A stretch of DNA of 64,000 bases from Thermanaeromonas toyohensis ToBE (GTDB lineage Bacteria > Bacillota > DSM-521 > Neomoorellales > Neomoorellaceae): the NCBI RefSeq assembly GCF_900176005.1, contig NZ_LT838272.1, positions 1,321,587 through 1,385,586 on the forward strand, given 5' to 3'. A program made the position numbers and the translations under genes. Below, in pieces: positions 41,247 through 50,674 of the stretch. A model generated the notes under the pieces. That model made no database searches and had not been told where the DNA came from. It saw only the letters and a list, made by a program, of their open reading frames with translations. The number at the start of each line of letters is the position of its first letter. The first letter of the stretch is position 1.

Positions 41247-43072
41247 AGATAAGACCCCGCCATGTAATGCTGTTTCTCCTGCTGCTCTTAGACCTGTTCC
41301 TCATACCCAGGCTTTTAACCTTACCCCCTAGTCTAAAGGCCTACGGCTTTAAGCCCGGCATGGAGGTCTGGAAAAAGGAGCTCCTGGCCCACCCCCTAAC
41401 GGGTCCGGCAATACTTATGCGGGACACAAGGGCCCGCATAGCCTGGCTCTGGCTGCAATCGGCAATAGGAGCTGCCGTTCTTGCTATCCTGTGGCCTCCC
41501 GGGCGGCTAAGGGGTAAAGCAAAGGATCTGGGAGGCCCCGAGGCCGCAGGCCGCGGGCAGTTCGGCACGGCCAGGTGGAGGACCAGTAAAGAGATAGTTA
41601 AGACCTTGACTGAATGGCGCTGTCCAGAGAGGCCCCCTATTGGGGGCTTTGTTGTTGGCGCAGGAAATGATAGATACTTTGCTGCCTGGCTCGATGCCTC
41701 TGAGACACATTGCTTAGTTATCGGGGCCACCCGCAGCGGCAAGTCCAGGCGCATAATCTTACCCACCATTTGGGTCCTGGCTCAAACAGGAGAGAGTATG
41801 ATAATCACCGCCCCCAAGGGTGAACTCTACCACATGACCAGCGGATATTTGAAGCGCCAGGGCTACGAGGTAGTACTTATAGACCTCCGCCAGCCCTTGA
41901 GGGGAAATAGATGGAACCCACTCTTGCCCGTAGTGGAGGCCTTCAAACGTAACGACATGGTAGAAGCCAGCCAGGCTGCCTGGGACATAGCGCACATAAT
42001 AACCCACCAGTACCCGCACTATGGAGACCCTATCTGGCCGCAGGCACAGGAGAGCCTTACCGCAGCTTTGACCCTGGCAGTGGCAGACCAAGCACCTGAA
42101 AAAGCCAGGCATTTGGCGAGCGCCTACAGGATGCTGGCCGAGCTCGGAGCAGGCGGGGGCGAGGAACTGGACGGGTACTTCAGAAGGCTCCCTCAGGACC
42201 ACCCTGCACGCTCTGCCTACGGTGTGGCGGCCCTATCCGAAGACAGGTTGAGGAGCAGCATATTTACAGGGACGGCAGCGCAGCTAAGGCTCTGGGCGGA
42301 CCCGGAGGTAATTTGCCTCACCGCGGCCCAGGACCACGATATGGCCCTGGCAGGGAAAACAAAAGCTGCAGTGTTCATCGTCATCCCGGACGAAAGGCAG
42401 ACCAGGGACGTGCTGGCTACCCTCTACATCTCCCAGGCCTACCAGGCTTTGACCGATGAGGCCAAAAAAGCCGACAAGCTCCCGGTAAGGGTGAACTTCC
42501 TCCTGGACGAGTTCGGCAACCTCCCGGCCATTCCGGCCTTCGACAAGAAGCTCACCGTAGCGGCCGGCCGGGGTATGCGGTTCCTTCTGGCCGTGCAGGA
42601 TTTAGCCCAGATTAAGGCCAGGTACAGGGAGGCCTCCCAGACCATCACTGCCAACTGCGCCACCTGGGTTTATCTTGCTACGTCGGATATAGAGACGGCA
42701 AAGGTTATAAGCGCCAAGACCGGACAGTACACGGTAGCCACCGAAAGTTACTCTTCCCAGGTTAGGTACACGGACCACAGCCAGGGAACAACCGAAGCAT
42801 TGACTGGCAGGCCCCTGCTCCTGCCGGATGAGGTCTTAAGGTGGCCCAGGGGAGAAGCCCTAATACTGCAAATAGGCCAGAACCCGGCTAGGCTGCCCCT
42901 GGTGGACCTTTCCGAGTGGTCGGTAGCAGGGGAGCTAAAACCTTCACCTGACATAGACCAGGATAAAGAGGGGGTGAGAGAGATCCCGCCGGTATGGGTG
43001 CCCGGGAAGGCGGGCGGCGAGGGAGACGCCGGGGAGCCCGGACAAGCATCAACTATTCTACTCGATCTCTAA
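41243..43072 (+). CDS. virD4: VirD4/TraG type IV coupling protein
   Basis: A 609-residue coupling ATPase: two N-terminal membrane helices (about 7-27 and 70-90), Walker A GATRSGKSRR (about 160), APKGELYHMT, and Walker B FLLDEFGNLP (about 420), then an AVQDLAQIKARY motif. ATG 41243 overlaps the relaxase stop and is preferred over the upstream frame, which has no family similarity. It links the relaxosome to the secretion channel. The gene appears intact, unlike virB4. Confidence 0.9.
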   Translation: MKIRPRHVMLFLLLLLDLFLIPRLLTLPPSLKAYGFKPGMEVWKKELLAHPLTGPAILMRDTRARIAWLWLQSAIGAAVLAILWPPGRLRGKAKDLGGPEAAGRGQFGTARWRTSKEIVKTLTEWRCPERPPIGGFVVGAGNDRYFAAWLDASETHCLVIGATRSGKSRRIILPTIWVLAQTGESMIITAPKGELYHMTSGYLKRQGYEVVLIDLRQPLRGNRWNPLLPVVEAFKRNDMVEASQAAWDIAHIITHQYPHYGDPIWPQAQESLTAALTLAVADQAPEKARHLASAYRMLAELGAGGGEELDGYFRRLPQDHPARSAYGVAALSEDRLRSSIFTGTAAQLRLWADPEVICLTAAQDHDMALAGKTKAAVFIVIPDERQTRDVLATLYISQAYQALTDEAKKADKLPVRVNFLLDEFGNLPAIPAFDKKLTVAAGRGMRFLLAVQDLAQIKARYREASQTITANCATWVYLATSDIETAKVISAKTGQYTVATESYSSQVRYTDHSQGTTEALTGRPLLLPDEVLRWPRGEALILQIGQNPARLPLVDLSEWSVAGELKPSPDIDQDKEGVREIPPVWVPGKAGGEGDAGEPGQASTILLDL

Positions 43073-43103
43073 CATCTAAATCTTGTAAGGGGGAAGGAAA
43101 ATT

Positions 43104-43445
43104 ATGTTTAAAAGGATTACTGCTCTTTTTAAGAAAGCCATGCCTTATGTACCTTTTATTGTGCTTACCTTCACCAGGGTAGCACTGGCCGCGCCTGGTG
43201 GGCAGCCCGAATTCGTATCGGGCGCTATAAACCTTCTCAACGATGCTACTACCTGGCTTTTGGGCATTATCCCCGCGGCTTCCGGTGCGGCTATCGGGTA
43301 CCACGCTCTTATGAAGCAGATGAGCGACGGTGACCCGGCCACGGCTGCCGCCCACAACCGGGCTATGCGGAATGTCTTGATCGGCGGAGCAATTGGTGAG
43401 AGCGCTGTAGGCATCACTAAGGCCTTCCTGGCCTATTTTCAATAA
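43104..43445 (+). CDS. VirB2/TrbC-like pilin
   Basis: A 113-residue protein with a signal peptide (MPYVPFIVLTFTRVALAAPG) and two hydrophobic segments (TWLLGIIPAASGAAIGYHAL and AMRNVLIGGAIGESAVGITK), the layout of VirB2/TrbC pilin precursors in Gram-positive T4SSs. A GGGGGAAGGAAA ribosome site precedes the ATG. It is followed by a terminator-like hairpin that may limit read-through, giving high pilin expression. Confidence 0.7.
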   Translation: MFKRITALFKKAMPYVPFIVLTFTRVALAAPGGQPEFVSGAINLLNDATTWLLGIIPAASGAAIGYHALMKQMSDGDPATAAAHNRAMRNVLIGGAIGESAVGITKAFLAYFQ

Positions 43446-43469
43446 TCCTCGGGGAATATCCTTTTTACG

Positions 43470-43500
43470 GCAGGCCCGGGCTTTTACGGGCCTGCTCTTC
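43470..43500 (+). terminator. Terminator/attenuator hairpin
   Basis: GCAGGCCCG and CGGGCCTGC arms with an 8-base loop, followed by TCTTCT. The weak T tract suggests partial read-through into virB6. Confidence 0.6.
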
Positions 43501-43515
43501 TAAGGAGGAAAAGAT

Positions 43516-44373
43516 ATGGAGGTCCTGTTTAACCTCATCATCGGTGCCATCAACAAATTCCTGGCTACTATCTTTGAAAATGCCCTTACCACCTTTGCCC
43601 AGTTCGCCGGGAACGAGATGGCCCTGGCCACACAGATCCTCGATTCGGTTTACGTGCAGAACGCTATAAGGCTCGCCCAGACTTTGGCGGGGAGCCTTTT
43701 AGCTCTGAAAGTGGGTGTAGAGGCCACACGCTCCTACGTGCTCTATCTTGGCGGCGACCCGGGAGCTGACCCCGGAGGCCTCCTTAAGCGTACCGCCTTT
43801 GCCGTGGGGGCCATAGCAGCCGGGCCCTGGATGGTGAAAAATGTTTATCTCTGGGGTTCTGCCTTGGCCGACAGTGTAGCCCATCTGGGGTCTGTGGGCC
43901 AGCCCCTATTTCCCCTGGACACCATCATAACTTTTACTGCGACAGCACCTTTCTTGATAATAATTACCTCTTTGATAGCCATTGTTATCTGGGCCTTAAT
44001 CCTTATCCAGATGGGTATACGTAGCGTGGAGGTGGCCCTCTTGGCGGCTGTCGGACCGGTCATGGCCGTGGGCTTGACCCGGGCGGATGAAGGAGTGGCC
44101 GCAGTGTGGTGGAGGGAACTCGTGGTGCTCTCAGCCTCCCAGGCCGTACAGGTCTTTCTCATTAAGGGGTTCCTAGCTACGGTGATGACCATAACCTTCG
44201 GTGCAGATATCCTGAAGCTTTTTCTCCTTATCGGCTGGCTGTGGGTGGCCTTTAAGACTCCTGCGGTTTTGCGGCAGTTCGCCTATCATTCCGGCCTTGG
44301 TGCTGCTATTGGGCATACGGCCCAGACCGCGGGCACCTGGTACATCATGCGGAGGATGTTCACAAGGGTTTAG
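43516..44373 (+). CDS. VirB6/TrbL-like T4SS membrane protein
   Basis: A 285-residue polytopic membrane protein with about six hydrophobic segments, including ATAPFLIIITSLIAIVIWAL and EVALLAAVGPVMAVGLTRAD, and the family's amphipathic middle (QAVQVFLIKGFLATVM). These are features of VirB6/TrbL channel components. AGGAGG precedes the ATG. It is the third gene of the T4SS block. Confidence 0.75.
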   Translation: MEVLFNLIIGAINKFLATIFENALTTFAQFAGNEMALATQILDSVYVQNAIRLAQTLAGSLLALKVGVEATRSYVLYLGGDPGADPGGLLKRTAFAVGAIAAGPWMVKNVYLWGSALADSVAHLGSVGQPLFPLDTIITFTATAPFLIIITSLIAIVIWALILIQMGIRSVEVALLAAVGPVMAVGLTRADEGVAAVWWRELVVLSASQAVQVFLIKGFLATVMTITFGADILKLFLLIGWLWVAFKTPAVLRQFAYHSGLGAAIGHTAQTAGTWYIMRRMFTRV

Positions 44374-44386
44374 GAGGCGATAAGGA

Positions 44387-44680
44387 GTGTATCTCATACC
44401 CAGGAACGTTAAAGCCAGGTTTGAGTTTTTCCCCGGCTTTGGCTGGTTCGAGCTTATGAGCGTGGTGGCAGGGGCTATAACAGGGCTTTTGCTCTATTTC
44501 GCAGCAGGCTTATTCACTCATTCCTTTTTCCGGGCTGTCCTCTTCATTATTCCCCCCGGCCTGGTCTACTTCGTCACCAGGCCGGGACCTGACGGCCAGA
44601 GCCTTTACACCCTCATCAGGCTCTGGCGCGGCTGGATTAAGAGCCAGAAGCGATACCTCTACATCACCAAGGGAGGGTGA
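44387..44680 (+). CDS. PrgI/VirB3-like T4SS membrane protein
   Basis: A 97-residue protein with two adjacent membrane helices (about 25-70) followed by TRPGPDGQSLYTLIRLWRGW, resembling PrgI-family/VirB3 proteins that precede VirB4 in Gram-positive conjugative elements. Start GTG 44387, with AGGAGGCGATAAGGA upstream. Confidence 0.65.
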   Translation: MYLIPRNVKARFEFFPGFGWFELMSVVAGAITGLLLYFAAGLFTHSFFRAVLFIIPPGLVYFVTRPGPDGQSLYTLIRLWRGWIKSQKRYLYITKGG

Positions 44681-44684
44681 TACT

Positions 44685-45314
44685 GTGCTGCTCAAATTTC
44701 CAGGTAAAAAGGAGGCCTCCAAGAAGAAGCAGGCAAGCCAGGAAGAGGCCAGGAAGGCCGTCCAGGACTGGCTGCCTTTTAAAGATATTACCGCAGGAGT
44801 CCTGGTAAGGAAGGATGGTCAGGTGGCAGCAGTTCTAAAAGTGGAGCCCTTTAACCTTTCTCTGAAGAGCGAGACGGAGAAGAAGCGCATCATCACCGCG
44901 GTGTTTGAGGCCTTAAACGGGTTGAAGGAGCCTTTTCAGATATTCTCCCTGGGCAGGCCGGTGGACCTGGACGCTTACTTAAGGGAGCTCCAGGAGAAAG
45001 CGAGGGAGGCGGTCAGTCCCGCCAGGAAAAAGCTCCTCCAGGAGTACATCAGGTACGTGGGTACTCTAGTATCCAGCGGGGAGGCCATGGAGAGAAGGTA
45101 CTATATCCTCCTTCCCGGCAAGGAGCGGGAAGAAATCGTGCAGAAGGCCCACGAGCTGGCCTCCAACCTGGAGCGCTCGGGGCTAAAGGTGAAGATATGC
45201 GAGGACCAGGAGATCATCGACTTGCTTTTTGTTTTCCTCCACCCGGCCCAGGCCGCCTTCGAGAGGCCTCCTTTATTCGCAGGGCCCTACCTGCCGCCGG
45301 TGGTCAATGGGTGA
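44685..45314 (+). CDS. Conjugation protein (TraC/TrsD-like, N-terminal VirB4-related)
   Basis: A 209-residue soluble protein (DWLPFKDITAGVLVRKDGQV, then AAVLKVEPFNLSLKSETEKK, FQIFSLGRPVDLDAYLREL and MERRYYILLPG). The pattern resembles small TraC-like proteins encoded ahead of virB4 in Firmicute ICEs. The GTG start at 44685 has GGAGGGTGAT upstream. Its end abuts the converging VapC gene (11-base overlap), so the VapBC insertion either replaced or preserved its last codons. Function in the channel is inferred from position. Confidence 0.6.
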   Translation: MLLKFPGKKEASKKKQASQEEARKAVQDWLPFKDITAGVLVRKDGQVAAVLKVEPFNLSLKSETEKKRIITAVFEALNGLKEPFQIFSLGRPVDLDAYLRELQEKAREAVSPARKKLLQEYIRYVGTLVSSGEAMERRYYILLPGKEREEIVQKAHELASNLERSGLKVKICEDQEIIDLLFVFLHPAQAAFERPPLFAGPYLPPVVNG

Positions 45315-45702
45315 GGACAACCAGCTCTTCCATTGGGTAATGCCTTTCATTGGCCGTCACCAGGACCAAGTTGTTACGGACGGCTACGGCTGCTATGAGG
45401 GAATCCGTGAGGCTAAGAGTAATGCCTTTCCGGGCGTAGGTATAGCGCCAGCGGCCAGCCAGGCGGGAGGCCTCGTAATCTATGGGATAAAACTTCAGGC
45501 TCGATAAAAACTGCTCTATTGCGGGCAGCTCCTTTTCCCTGGCTCCGGAAAATACCTCGGCCACAGTTATAGGACAGGCAGCCAGAGGAGCTTTCTCCTT
45601 GAGCACTTCTAACAGCGCTATGACGTGCTTGTTCCCGCGGAAAAAGTCAATTAAGGCCGTGGTGTCCAAGAGAAAGCCTTTGACCGGAGCTTTATCCTTC
45701 AT
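45304..45702 (-). CDS. vapC: VapC-like PIN domain RNase toxin
   Basis: A 132-residue PIN protein with the four acidic positions visible: LLDTTALIDFF, ITVAEVFSGARE, LSLTDSLIAAVA and LVTANERHYP (Asn-Glu at the last site). It overlaps the antitoxin stop by 11 bases. The pair is on the opposite strand in the middle of the T4SS operon, so it arrived as a separate module. Confidence 0.85.
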   Translation of the reverse strand: MKDKAPVKGFLLDTTALIDFFRGNKHVIALLEVLKEKAPLAACPITVAEVFSGAREKELPAIEQFLSSLKFYPIDYEASRLAGRWRYTYARKGITLSLTDSLIAAVAVRNNLVLVTANERHYPMEELVVLTH

Positions 45703-45976
45703 TCCTGGACCACCTGGCCAGCCTCTCCTCTGCTTCCCGGCGCAAATTTCTTACCCAGGCTTCTATGCTCTCCCGGTCCTTAAATTCCGGGTATTCGTCA
45801 GGGGAGAATATTCCCGCGCATTCTTTGAGGGCTTTTGCCTGCTTGAGCCGCAGGAGAGCTTCTTCCGTAGCCCTAATGATAAAGTCGCTCTGTTTGCCTC
45901 TCCGTACATGCTTGTTCAACTCGCGGATGAGGTGCTCGGGAAATCTTATGGCTTTGAGGCGTGTCTTCTCTGCCAT
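45692..45976 (-). CDS. vapB: VapB-like antitoxin
   Basis: A 94-residue protein with an N-terminal RHH (MAEKTRLKAIRFPEHLIREL, then GKQSDFIIRATEEALLRL) and a C-terminal acidic/aromatic toxin-binding tail (FSPDEYPEFKDRESIEAWV). The start codon at 45976 is chosen because GGGAGGTCCTGAT precedes it; the open frame further upstream has no similarity. It lies 60 bp from, and divergent to, virB4, so its operator may also affect virB4. Confidence 0.75.
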   Translation of the reverse strand: MAEKTRLKAIRFPEHLIRELNKHVRRGKQSDFIIRATEEALLRLKQAKALKECAGIFSPDEYPEFKDRESIEAWVRNLRREAEERLARWSRNEG

Positions 45977-46903
45977 ATCAGGACCTCCCAGAGATTTGCT
46001 ATACATTAAGTATAACACGAGGGAGTGAGCTAGTAAATGAGCAAACCCAAGGTGCAGCCCCAACAAGTACACCCCCTTTCCGGCCTGCTCGATATTTTAT
46101 CCCCCCAGGCCTTGGACTTTGGAGCAAGGCAGATCACCTTCGGCGACCAGCTTGCAAGAGTATTGGTAGTGACGAACTATCCTCCCAGGGTGGGTCCAGC
46201 CTGGCTGGCCAGGGCGGCTGCCATACCCGGCGTGGTGTGTTCCGTGCATGTAACACCCACTGATCCTACCGAGTTACTCTTGAGTATAAACAAGGCTATA
46301 GGGAGTACACGGCCAGGTTGGAATTAGGCGGCAACGCCCTGGTCATGCAAAGGACGGAGCAGGCTTTAAAGGACGCCCAGGAGCTTTTAAGGAAAATAGA
46401 TCAGGAGCAGCAGCAGGTGTTCTACGTTACGGTAGTGCTCCTGGTGCTGGCCCCTGACCAGGAGACCCTGGAACGCAGGACCCGGCAGGTAGAGGCCACT
46501 CTGGCCGCAGCAGGAATGCGAGCCAGGACCGCCACCTTCCGCCAGGAGCAGGGCCTTAAGACCGCAGGGCCCTGGGCCGTACTCCTAAAGGATACCGAGG
46601 AGGCTGGAGCCAGAAACATGCCTGCGGAGACGGTAGCTGCCTCCTTCCCCTTCACGGCCAGCGGCATAAATGACGGCAGCGGTGTGGTGCTAGGGAGAGA
46701 CAGGGACGGAGGCCTGGTCCTGGTGGACATATGGAAGAGGGGAGGCGACCGCACGAACTCTAACTGGACCGTCCTGGCCAAGCCCGGTGCAGGCAAGTCC
46801 TTCGCTGTAAAGCTCTTAGCCCTTCGCAACCTGGCCCAGGGCTCCAAGGTGATAATAATCGACCCCGAGCGCGAGTACCGGGAGATGTGCCGCCTCCTTG
46901 TAG

Positions 46904-47139
46904 TATAGAGGTAGCAGGATATTACAGTTAATAACCGAAATTTCATCCCGTTGGTGGGGTCAAATCGACCCGCCCCCTTGGGCAGAAAAGCCCGGCCTTC
47001 AGATTGAGGCCCCACCTCTACGGGATGATCACGATTAAGTAGGTTGGGACAAGCCATGCTTGTAACCCGTCTAACCCACAAGGCTGTGACCCGTAGAGGT
47101 CGTGGGATCCCCACCACGAACCCATTGGGAGGTGATCCC
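46904..47139 (+). ncRNA. Candidate IS110 bridge RNA region
   Basis: IS110 elements of the IS621 type express a bridge RNA from the noncoding end ahead of the transposase. This stretch is the right size and has several inverted repeats (for example CCCGTAGAGG versus CCTCTACGGG). Its CTTCAGATTG contains TTCAGA, complementary to TCTGAA of the right target flank (GGTCTGAATGG). A six-base match can be chance, so this is only suggestive. Confidence 0.4.
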
Positions 47140-48192
47140 GTGTCCGTTATCTACGTGGGTATCGACGTGGGCAAACGCAAGCATGAAGCCTCCATCCTTG
47201 ATGAAACTGGTAAACAGATAGGTGGTTCGCTGGTCTTTAACAATTCGCATCAGGGCGTAGAAAAATTGTTGCACTGGGTTGCTTCCTTGGGAGCGAGTGA
47301 AGTTATTTACGGCCTTGAGGCCACCGGCCATTATTGGCTACCCTTGTACACTTTCTTGACAGCGGCTAGCTGTACAGTCAAGGTTATTAACCCCATCCAG
47401 TCCGATAGCTTGCGCAACCTTTATATCCGCGTGACTAAGAACGACCGCAAAGACTCGTTCCTGGTCGCCGAGGTATTGCGTTTCGGACGCTTTACAGAAA
47501 CCAAAATTCCCGATGAGCCTCTGGTGCAGTTGCGCGAACTCTCCCGCCTGCGGGTTGAGTTCATGCAAACCGTAGGCGATATTAAACGCCGCATCCTGGG
47601 TATCCTCGACCGCATTTTCCCCGAGTTCCCGGGTTGCTTTGGTAACGCATTCGGGCAGGCGGCCCTCCAGGTCCTCAAGACTTACCCTGACCCGGAACAA
47701 CTGGCCAATGCTGACCTGAGTGAGCTTGCCGCATTGCTGAAGAAATACAGCAACGGGCGTCTCTCCCTAGATAAAGCCCAGCAACTTAAGGAGCGAGCCG
47801 CCAATTCCTTCGGTGTCCGCTACGGCTTCGACGCCTTCACCCTGGAGCTACGGCTTCTCCTGGAGCAACTAGAGTTCATTACAGGCCAGGTCAAGCAGCT
47901 GGATGAAGCCATTATCAACCTAATGCAAGAGCACCAATTGATTCTCTCCGTTCCAGGCGTTGGTCCGGTTCTCGGGGCGGCTATCCTTGGCGAAATTGGT
48001 GACATCAGCCGGTTTGAGAACGCTAAAAAGCTCCGGGCATATGCCGGGTTGGATGCTACCGTCTATCAGAGCGGAACCTTTGAGGGCTCGCGTGCCCATC
48101 TGTCCAAGCGGGGCTCGCCCTACCTGCGGCGGGCGTTGTGGATTGCCGCAGGCACAGCCCGCCTGCGCGACCCGGCGCTAAAGGCTTACTAG
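47140..48192 (+). pseudogene. IS110 transposase with premature amber codon
   Basis: RuvC-like DEDD domain (YVGIDVGKRKHEASI, YGLEATGHYWLPLY, KNDRKDSFLVAEVLR) followed by the C-terminal transposase domain with the catalytic Ser region VYQSGTFEGSRAHLSKRGSP and SVPGVGPVLGAAILGEIGD. GTG at 47140 with GGAGGTGAT upstream. TAG at 48190-48192 falls in ALKAY*ERLIARGKHPKQA. The same frame continues as typical IS110 C terminus to TGA at 48337-48339, giving the usual length of about 400 residues. Both catalytic domains are complete before the stop, so partial activity cannot be ruled out. Confidence 0.85.
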
Positions 48193-49292
48193 GAGAGGTT
48201 AATCGCCAGAGGAAAGCACCCCAAGCAGGCTCAGGCCGCTGTAGCCTCCAAGCTTTGCAGCATCATCTTTGCCGTGTTGTCAAAGAACCAACCCTATAAC
48301 CCTGAATACTTAAATAAAAACCCAAAACATACCCCTTGACATCTGTTAGTAGGTCTGAATGGTGCCTGGATAAACTGCGCCGGAGGCAAGGGAAGGATCA
48401 ACCCCCTCCAGGTAAGGCCCGTGCCCGTCGATGAGGAGGAACAAGGCGGCGAAAGGTCCGGCCAGGGGCCTTTGGCTTTGCACCTCCAGACTCTCCGGAC
48501 CTTCTTCTCCCTTTATAGCCGGGACCTTACCGACCTGGAGAAGGCCGCCCTGGAAGACGCCCTAGTAGAAGTCTACCGGCAGGCGGGCATAACCTGGAAT
48601 ACGGACCCCGGGTCTATACCCGCAGAAAAGTGGCCCACCGTGAGGGAGCTACACGCCTATATAGCCGGCCAAGCGGAAAAGCAGCCTGAGACCTATTCCA
48701 GGCTGGCGGTGCTACTTAAACGGGCGGCCCTGGGCGCGGACGCCTCCTTATGGGCCGGGCCCACCACCGCCAGTGCCGATAATGATTTAATCGTGCTCGA
48801 TGTGCACGACTTACAAAATGCCGACGACGCAGTGAGGAGGGCGCAATATTTCAACGTCCTCTCCTTTGCCTGGGACCTGATAGAGAGGGACCGGCAGGAG
48901 AGGACCCTGCTGGTAGTGGATGAAGCTTGGCTCTTGGTGGACCCCCAGACGCCCCAGGCCCTGGCTTTCTTGAGAGATACCAGCAAGAGGATCCGCAAAT
49001 ACATGGGGGGCCTGGTGGTCATAACCCAGAACGTGATAGACTTCCTGGCCCCGGAAGTACAGCGTCACGGCCAGGCCCTCCTTGATAATCCGACCTACAA
49101 GCTCCTTTTGGCCCAGGGTGAGAAGGACCTGGAGGCAATTTCGTACTTAATGAACCTCTCGGAAGCCGAGAGGGACCTGCTGGCTACTGCGAAACGTGGG
49201 GAAGGGTTGCTGGTGGCCGGGACACAACGGGTACACGTGAAGATTGAGGCTGCGCCCTACGAGATGCCATATTTAACCGGAGGTGGCCATTA

Positions 49293-50234
49293 GTGGCCAC
49301 TCCAATAACTAAAATAACTTGGGCCCTTCTACCTGAGCCGGAGAAAGTGCTCCTCTGGGCCGTGATAATACTCATTCTCCCTGTTGCTCTTCTGACCCTG
49401 CTATTTGCAGGGCCGATTGTCATCTGGGAGCGAGTCCCTATAGTTACCCCTTCTCAGGCTCAGATCTACGTAGACGCAGCCAAAGAGGTGAGCGAAAGCA
49501 CGAAATCACCCTGCGACCCGGGTGTTACCGTGGACTGGCAGCCTTTACTTGCTATTGAGGCGGTAAGGCTGGAACAGGACTTCCGGAAGGCCACCCCGGA
49601 CAGGGCCAGGGAGCTAGCCGGGATGTTCATAGAGAGAAAGGGCACCTGCACCCACTGCATCGGTGACGACCCGCCCACCTGAGAGAGTTACCCGGTCTAC
49701 CGGCTCAGGGACCTCGGTGAGGTCCTTAATGACTTAGGATTTACCGAAGCGCAGAAGGAAAAAGTGAGGAACATCCTCACCGTGGACCTGTCCTTCCTCC
49801 TGGATGTGGGCCCTGGAGTGCCGCCAGATTGGATACCAGTGGAGAAGACCCTGAAGTGGCCGGTGCCGGGTGTCTACACCGTAACATCCGGCTTCGGTCC
49901 CCGTATTGACCCCGTAGAGGGTATTGACGGTTTCCATACGGGAATAGACATTGGCGCTCCTCAGGGTACACCGGTGGTGGCCGTTGCTCCCGGTATTGTG
50001 GCTCACGCTGGCCGGGCGGGGAACTACGGCCTGGCCATATTCATCCAGCACGGGGGAGGGATGGAGACCATCTATGCTCACCTGTCGGGCGTTGCAGTCA
50101 AAAGAGGCCAGGTGATCCAGGCCGGTGAGGTTATCGGGTATGTGGGCTCCACAGGGAAATCTACCGGGCCGCACTTGCATTTCGAGGTGAGGTTTCACCA
50201 CCAGCCGGTAAACCCGATTGATTACTTCAAATAA
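49293..50234 (+). pseudogene. M23 peptidase of the T4SS with an in-frame TGA
   Basis: Piece 1 (49293-49679): a membrane-anchored N-terminal domain (VLLWAVIILILPVALLTLLF helix; CTHCIGDDPPT at the end). TGA at 49680-49682, then the same frame continues (ESYPVYRLRDLGEVLNDLGF) into an M23 metallopeptidase. Its zinc and catalytic residues lie in FHTGIDIGAPQGTP and GPHLHFEV. Together 313 codons, the layout of the VirB1-like wall hydrolases of Gram-positive conjugation systems. GTG start overlaps the virB4 stop by one base. The ATG at 49764 could still give a free peptidase domain, but without the anchor. Confidence 0.75.
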
Positions 50235-50250
50235 AGAGGAGGAACCCCTA

Positions 50251-50601
50251 ATGGTAGAAGTAAAACATTATGACCAAGCCATTGAGCTTTATGCCGCCCA
50301 CCTGCAAGCGGCGGAAATCGCCAGGGAAAATGCCAGGGCTGCCAGGGAAGCCCTGGCCCTGGCCGATCCAGGTAACCCGGCCTTGAAGATGTCCATGAGG
50401 GAGTATGCCATGCTGAAGTCGCACCCCATCTTACTTCTTGTAGAAATACTCTTCGGTGGAAGCCGTAATGAGGGCCGCCAGCCGGTCTCTCTCCAGCTTG
50501 CTTTACTGCTAGGCTCGGTGGCGCTAGGGCAGGGTTATAGCCTGGAGAGGGTAATGGTGGTCCTGAGAAGGTTGCTGGAGAAGGGAAGAAGAGAGTTGTA
50601 G
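50251..50601 (+). CDS. Hypothetical protein of the conjugation operon
   Basis: A 116-residue helical protein (AIELYAAHLQAAEIARENAR, then QPVSLQLALLLGSVALGQGY, then LERVMVVLRRLLEKGRREL). There is no signal peptide; the middle hydrophobic stretch may be a buried helix. GAGGAGGAACC precedes the ATG. It closes the T4SS operon after the M23 gene. Not recognised. Confidence 0.6.
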   Translation: MVEVKHYDQAIELYAAHLQAAEIARENARAAREALALADPGNPALKMSMREYAMLKSHPILLLVEILFGGSRNEGRQPVSLQLALLLGSVALGQGYSLERVMVVLRRLLEKGRREL

Positions 50602-50674
50602 GAAAACATACATGAATTATGGCGATTATGGTAACATATAAACTATAAACCAAGAAGCTCTAAGGAGGAAAAAG

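Larger units (their letters stand above)
46904..48352 (+). mobile_element. IS110-family insertion sequence
   Basis: About 1.45 kb, bounded by GTAG at 46900-46903 and 48349-48352. The ends are deduced by restoring the virB4 frame. No terminal inverted repeats are evident, as usual for IS110. It has a 236-base noncoding 5' part and one transposase gene. Confidence 0.8.
46037..49293 (+). pseudogene. virB4: VirB4/TraE T4SS ATPase, broken by a frameshift and IS110
   Basis: Three pieces of one gene. Piece 1 (46037-46300) holds the N-terminal TraE-like start (HPLSGLLDILSPQALDFGAR). A missing G in ATAGGGAGTAC near 46302 shifts the frame; piece 2 (46306-46903) continues YTARLELGGNALVMQRTEQA up to Walker A KPGAGKSF and IIIDPEREYREMCRLL. 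An IS110 element lies at 46904-48352. Piece 3 (48353-49293) resumes at GLNGAWINCAGGKGRINPLQ and ends with Walker B LLVVDEAWLL and VVITQNVIDF. Removing the IS and one GTAG restores CRLLVGLNGAWINCAGG in frame. Without this ATPase the element's own T4SS should not work. Confidence 0.85.

Noticed and set aside
32808-48192. Recoding of TAG (pyrrolysine or Tyr suppression) to explain three in-frame ambers
   Set aside because: TAG is the ordinary final stop of several intact genes here (ParM-like, ParR-like, rep, VirB6-like, ISLre2 transposase), and the nearby genes also carry frameshifts, IS and TGA lesions. Simple decay explains all of them.
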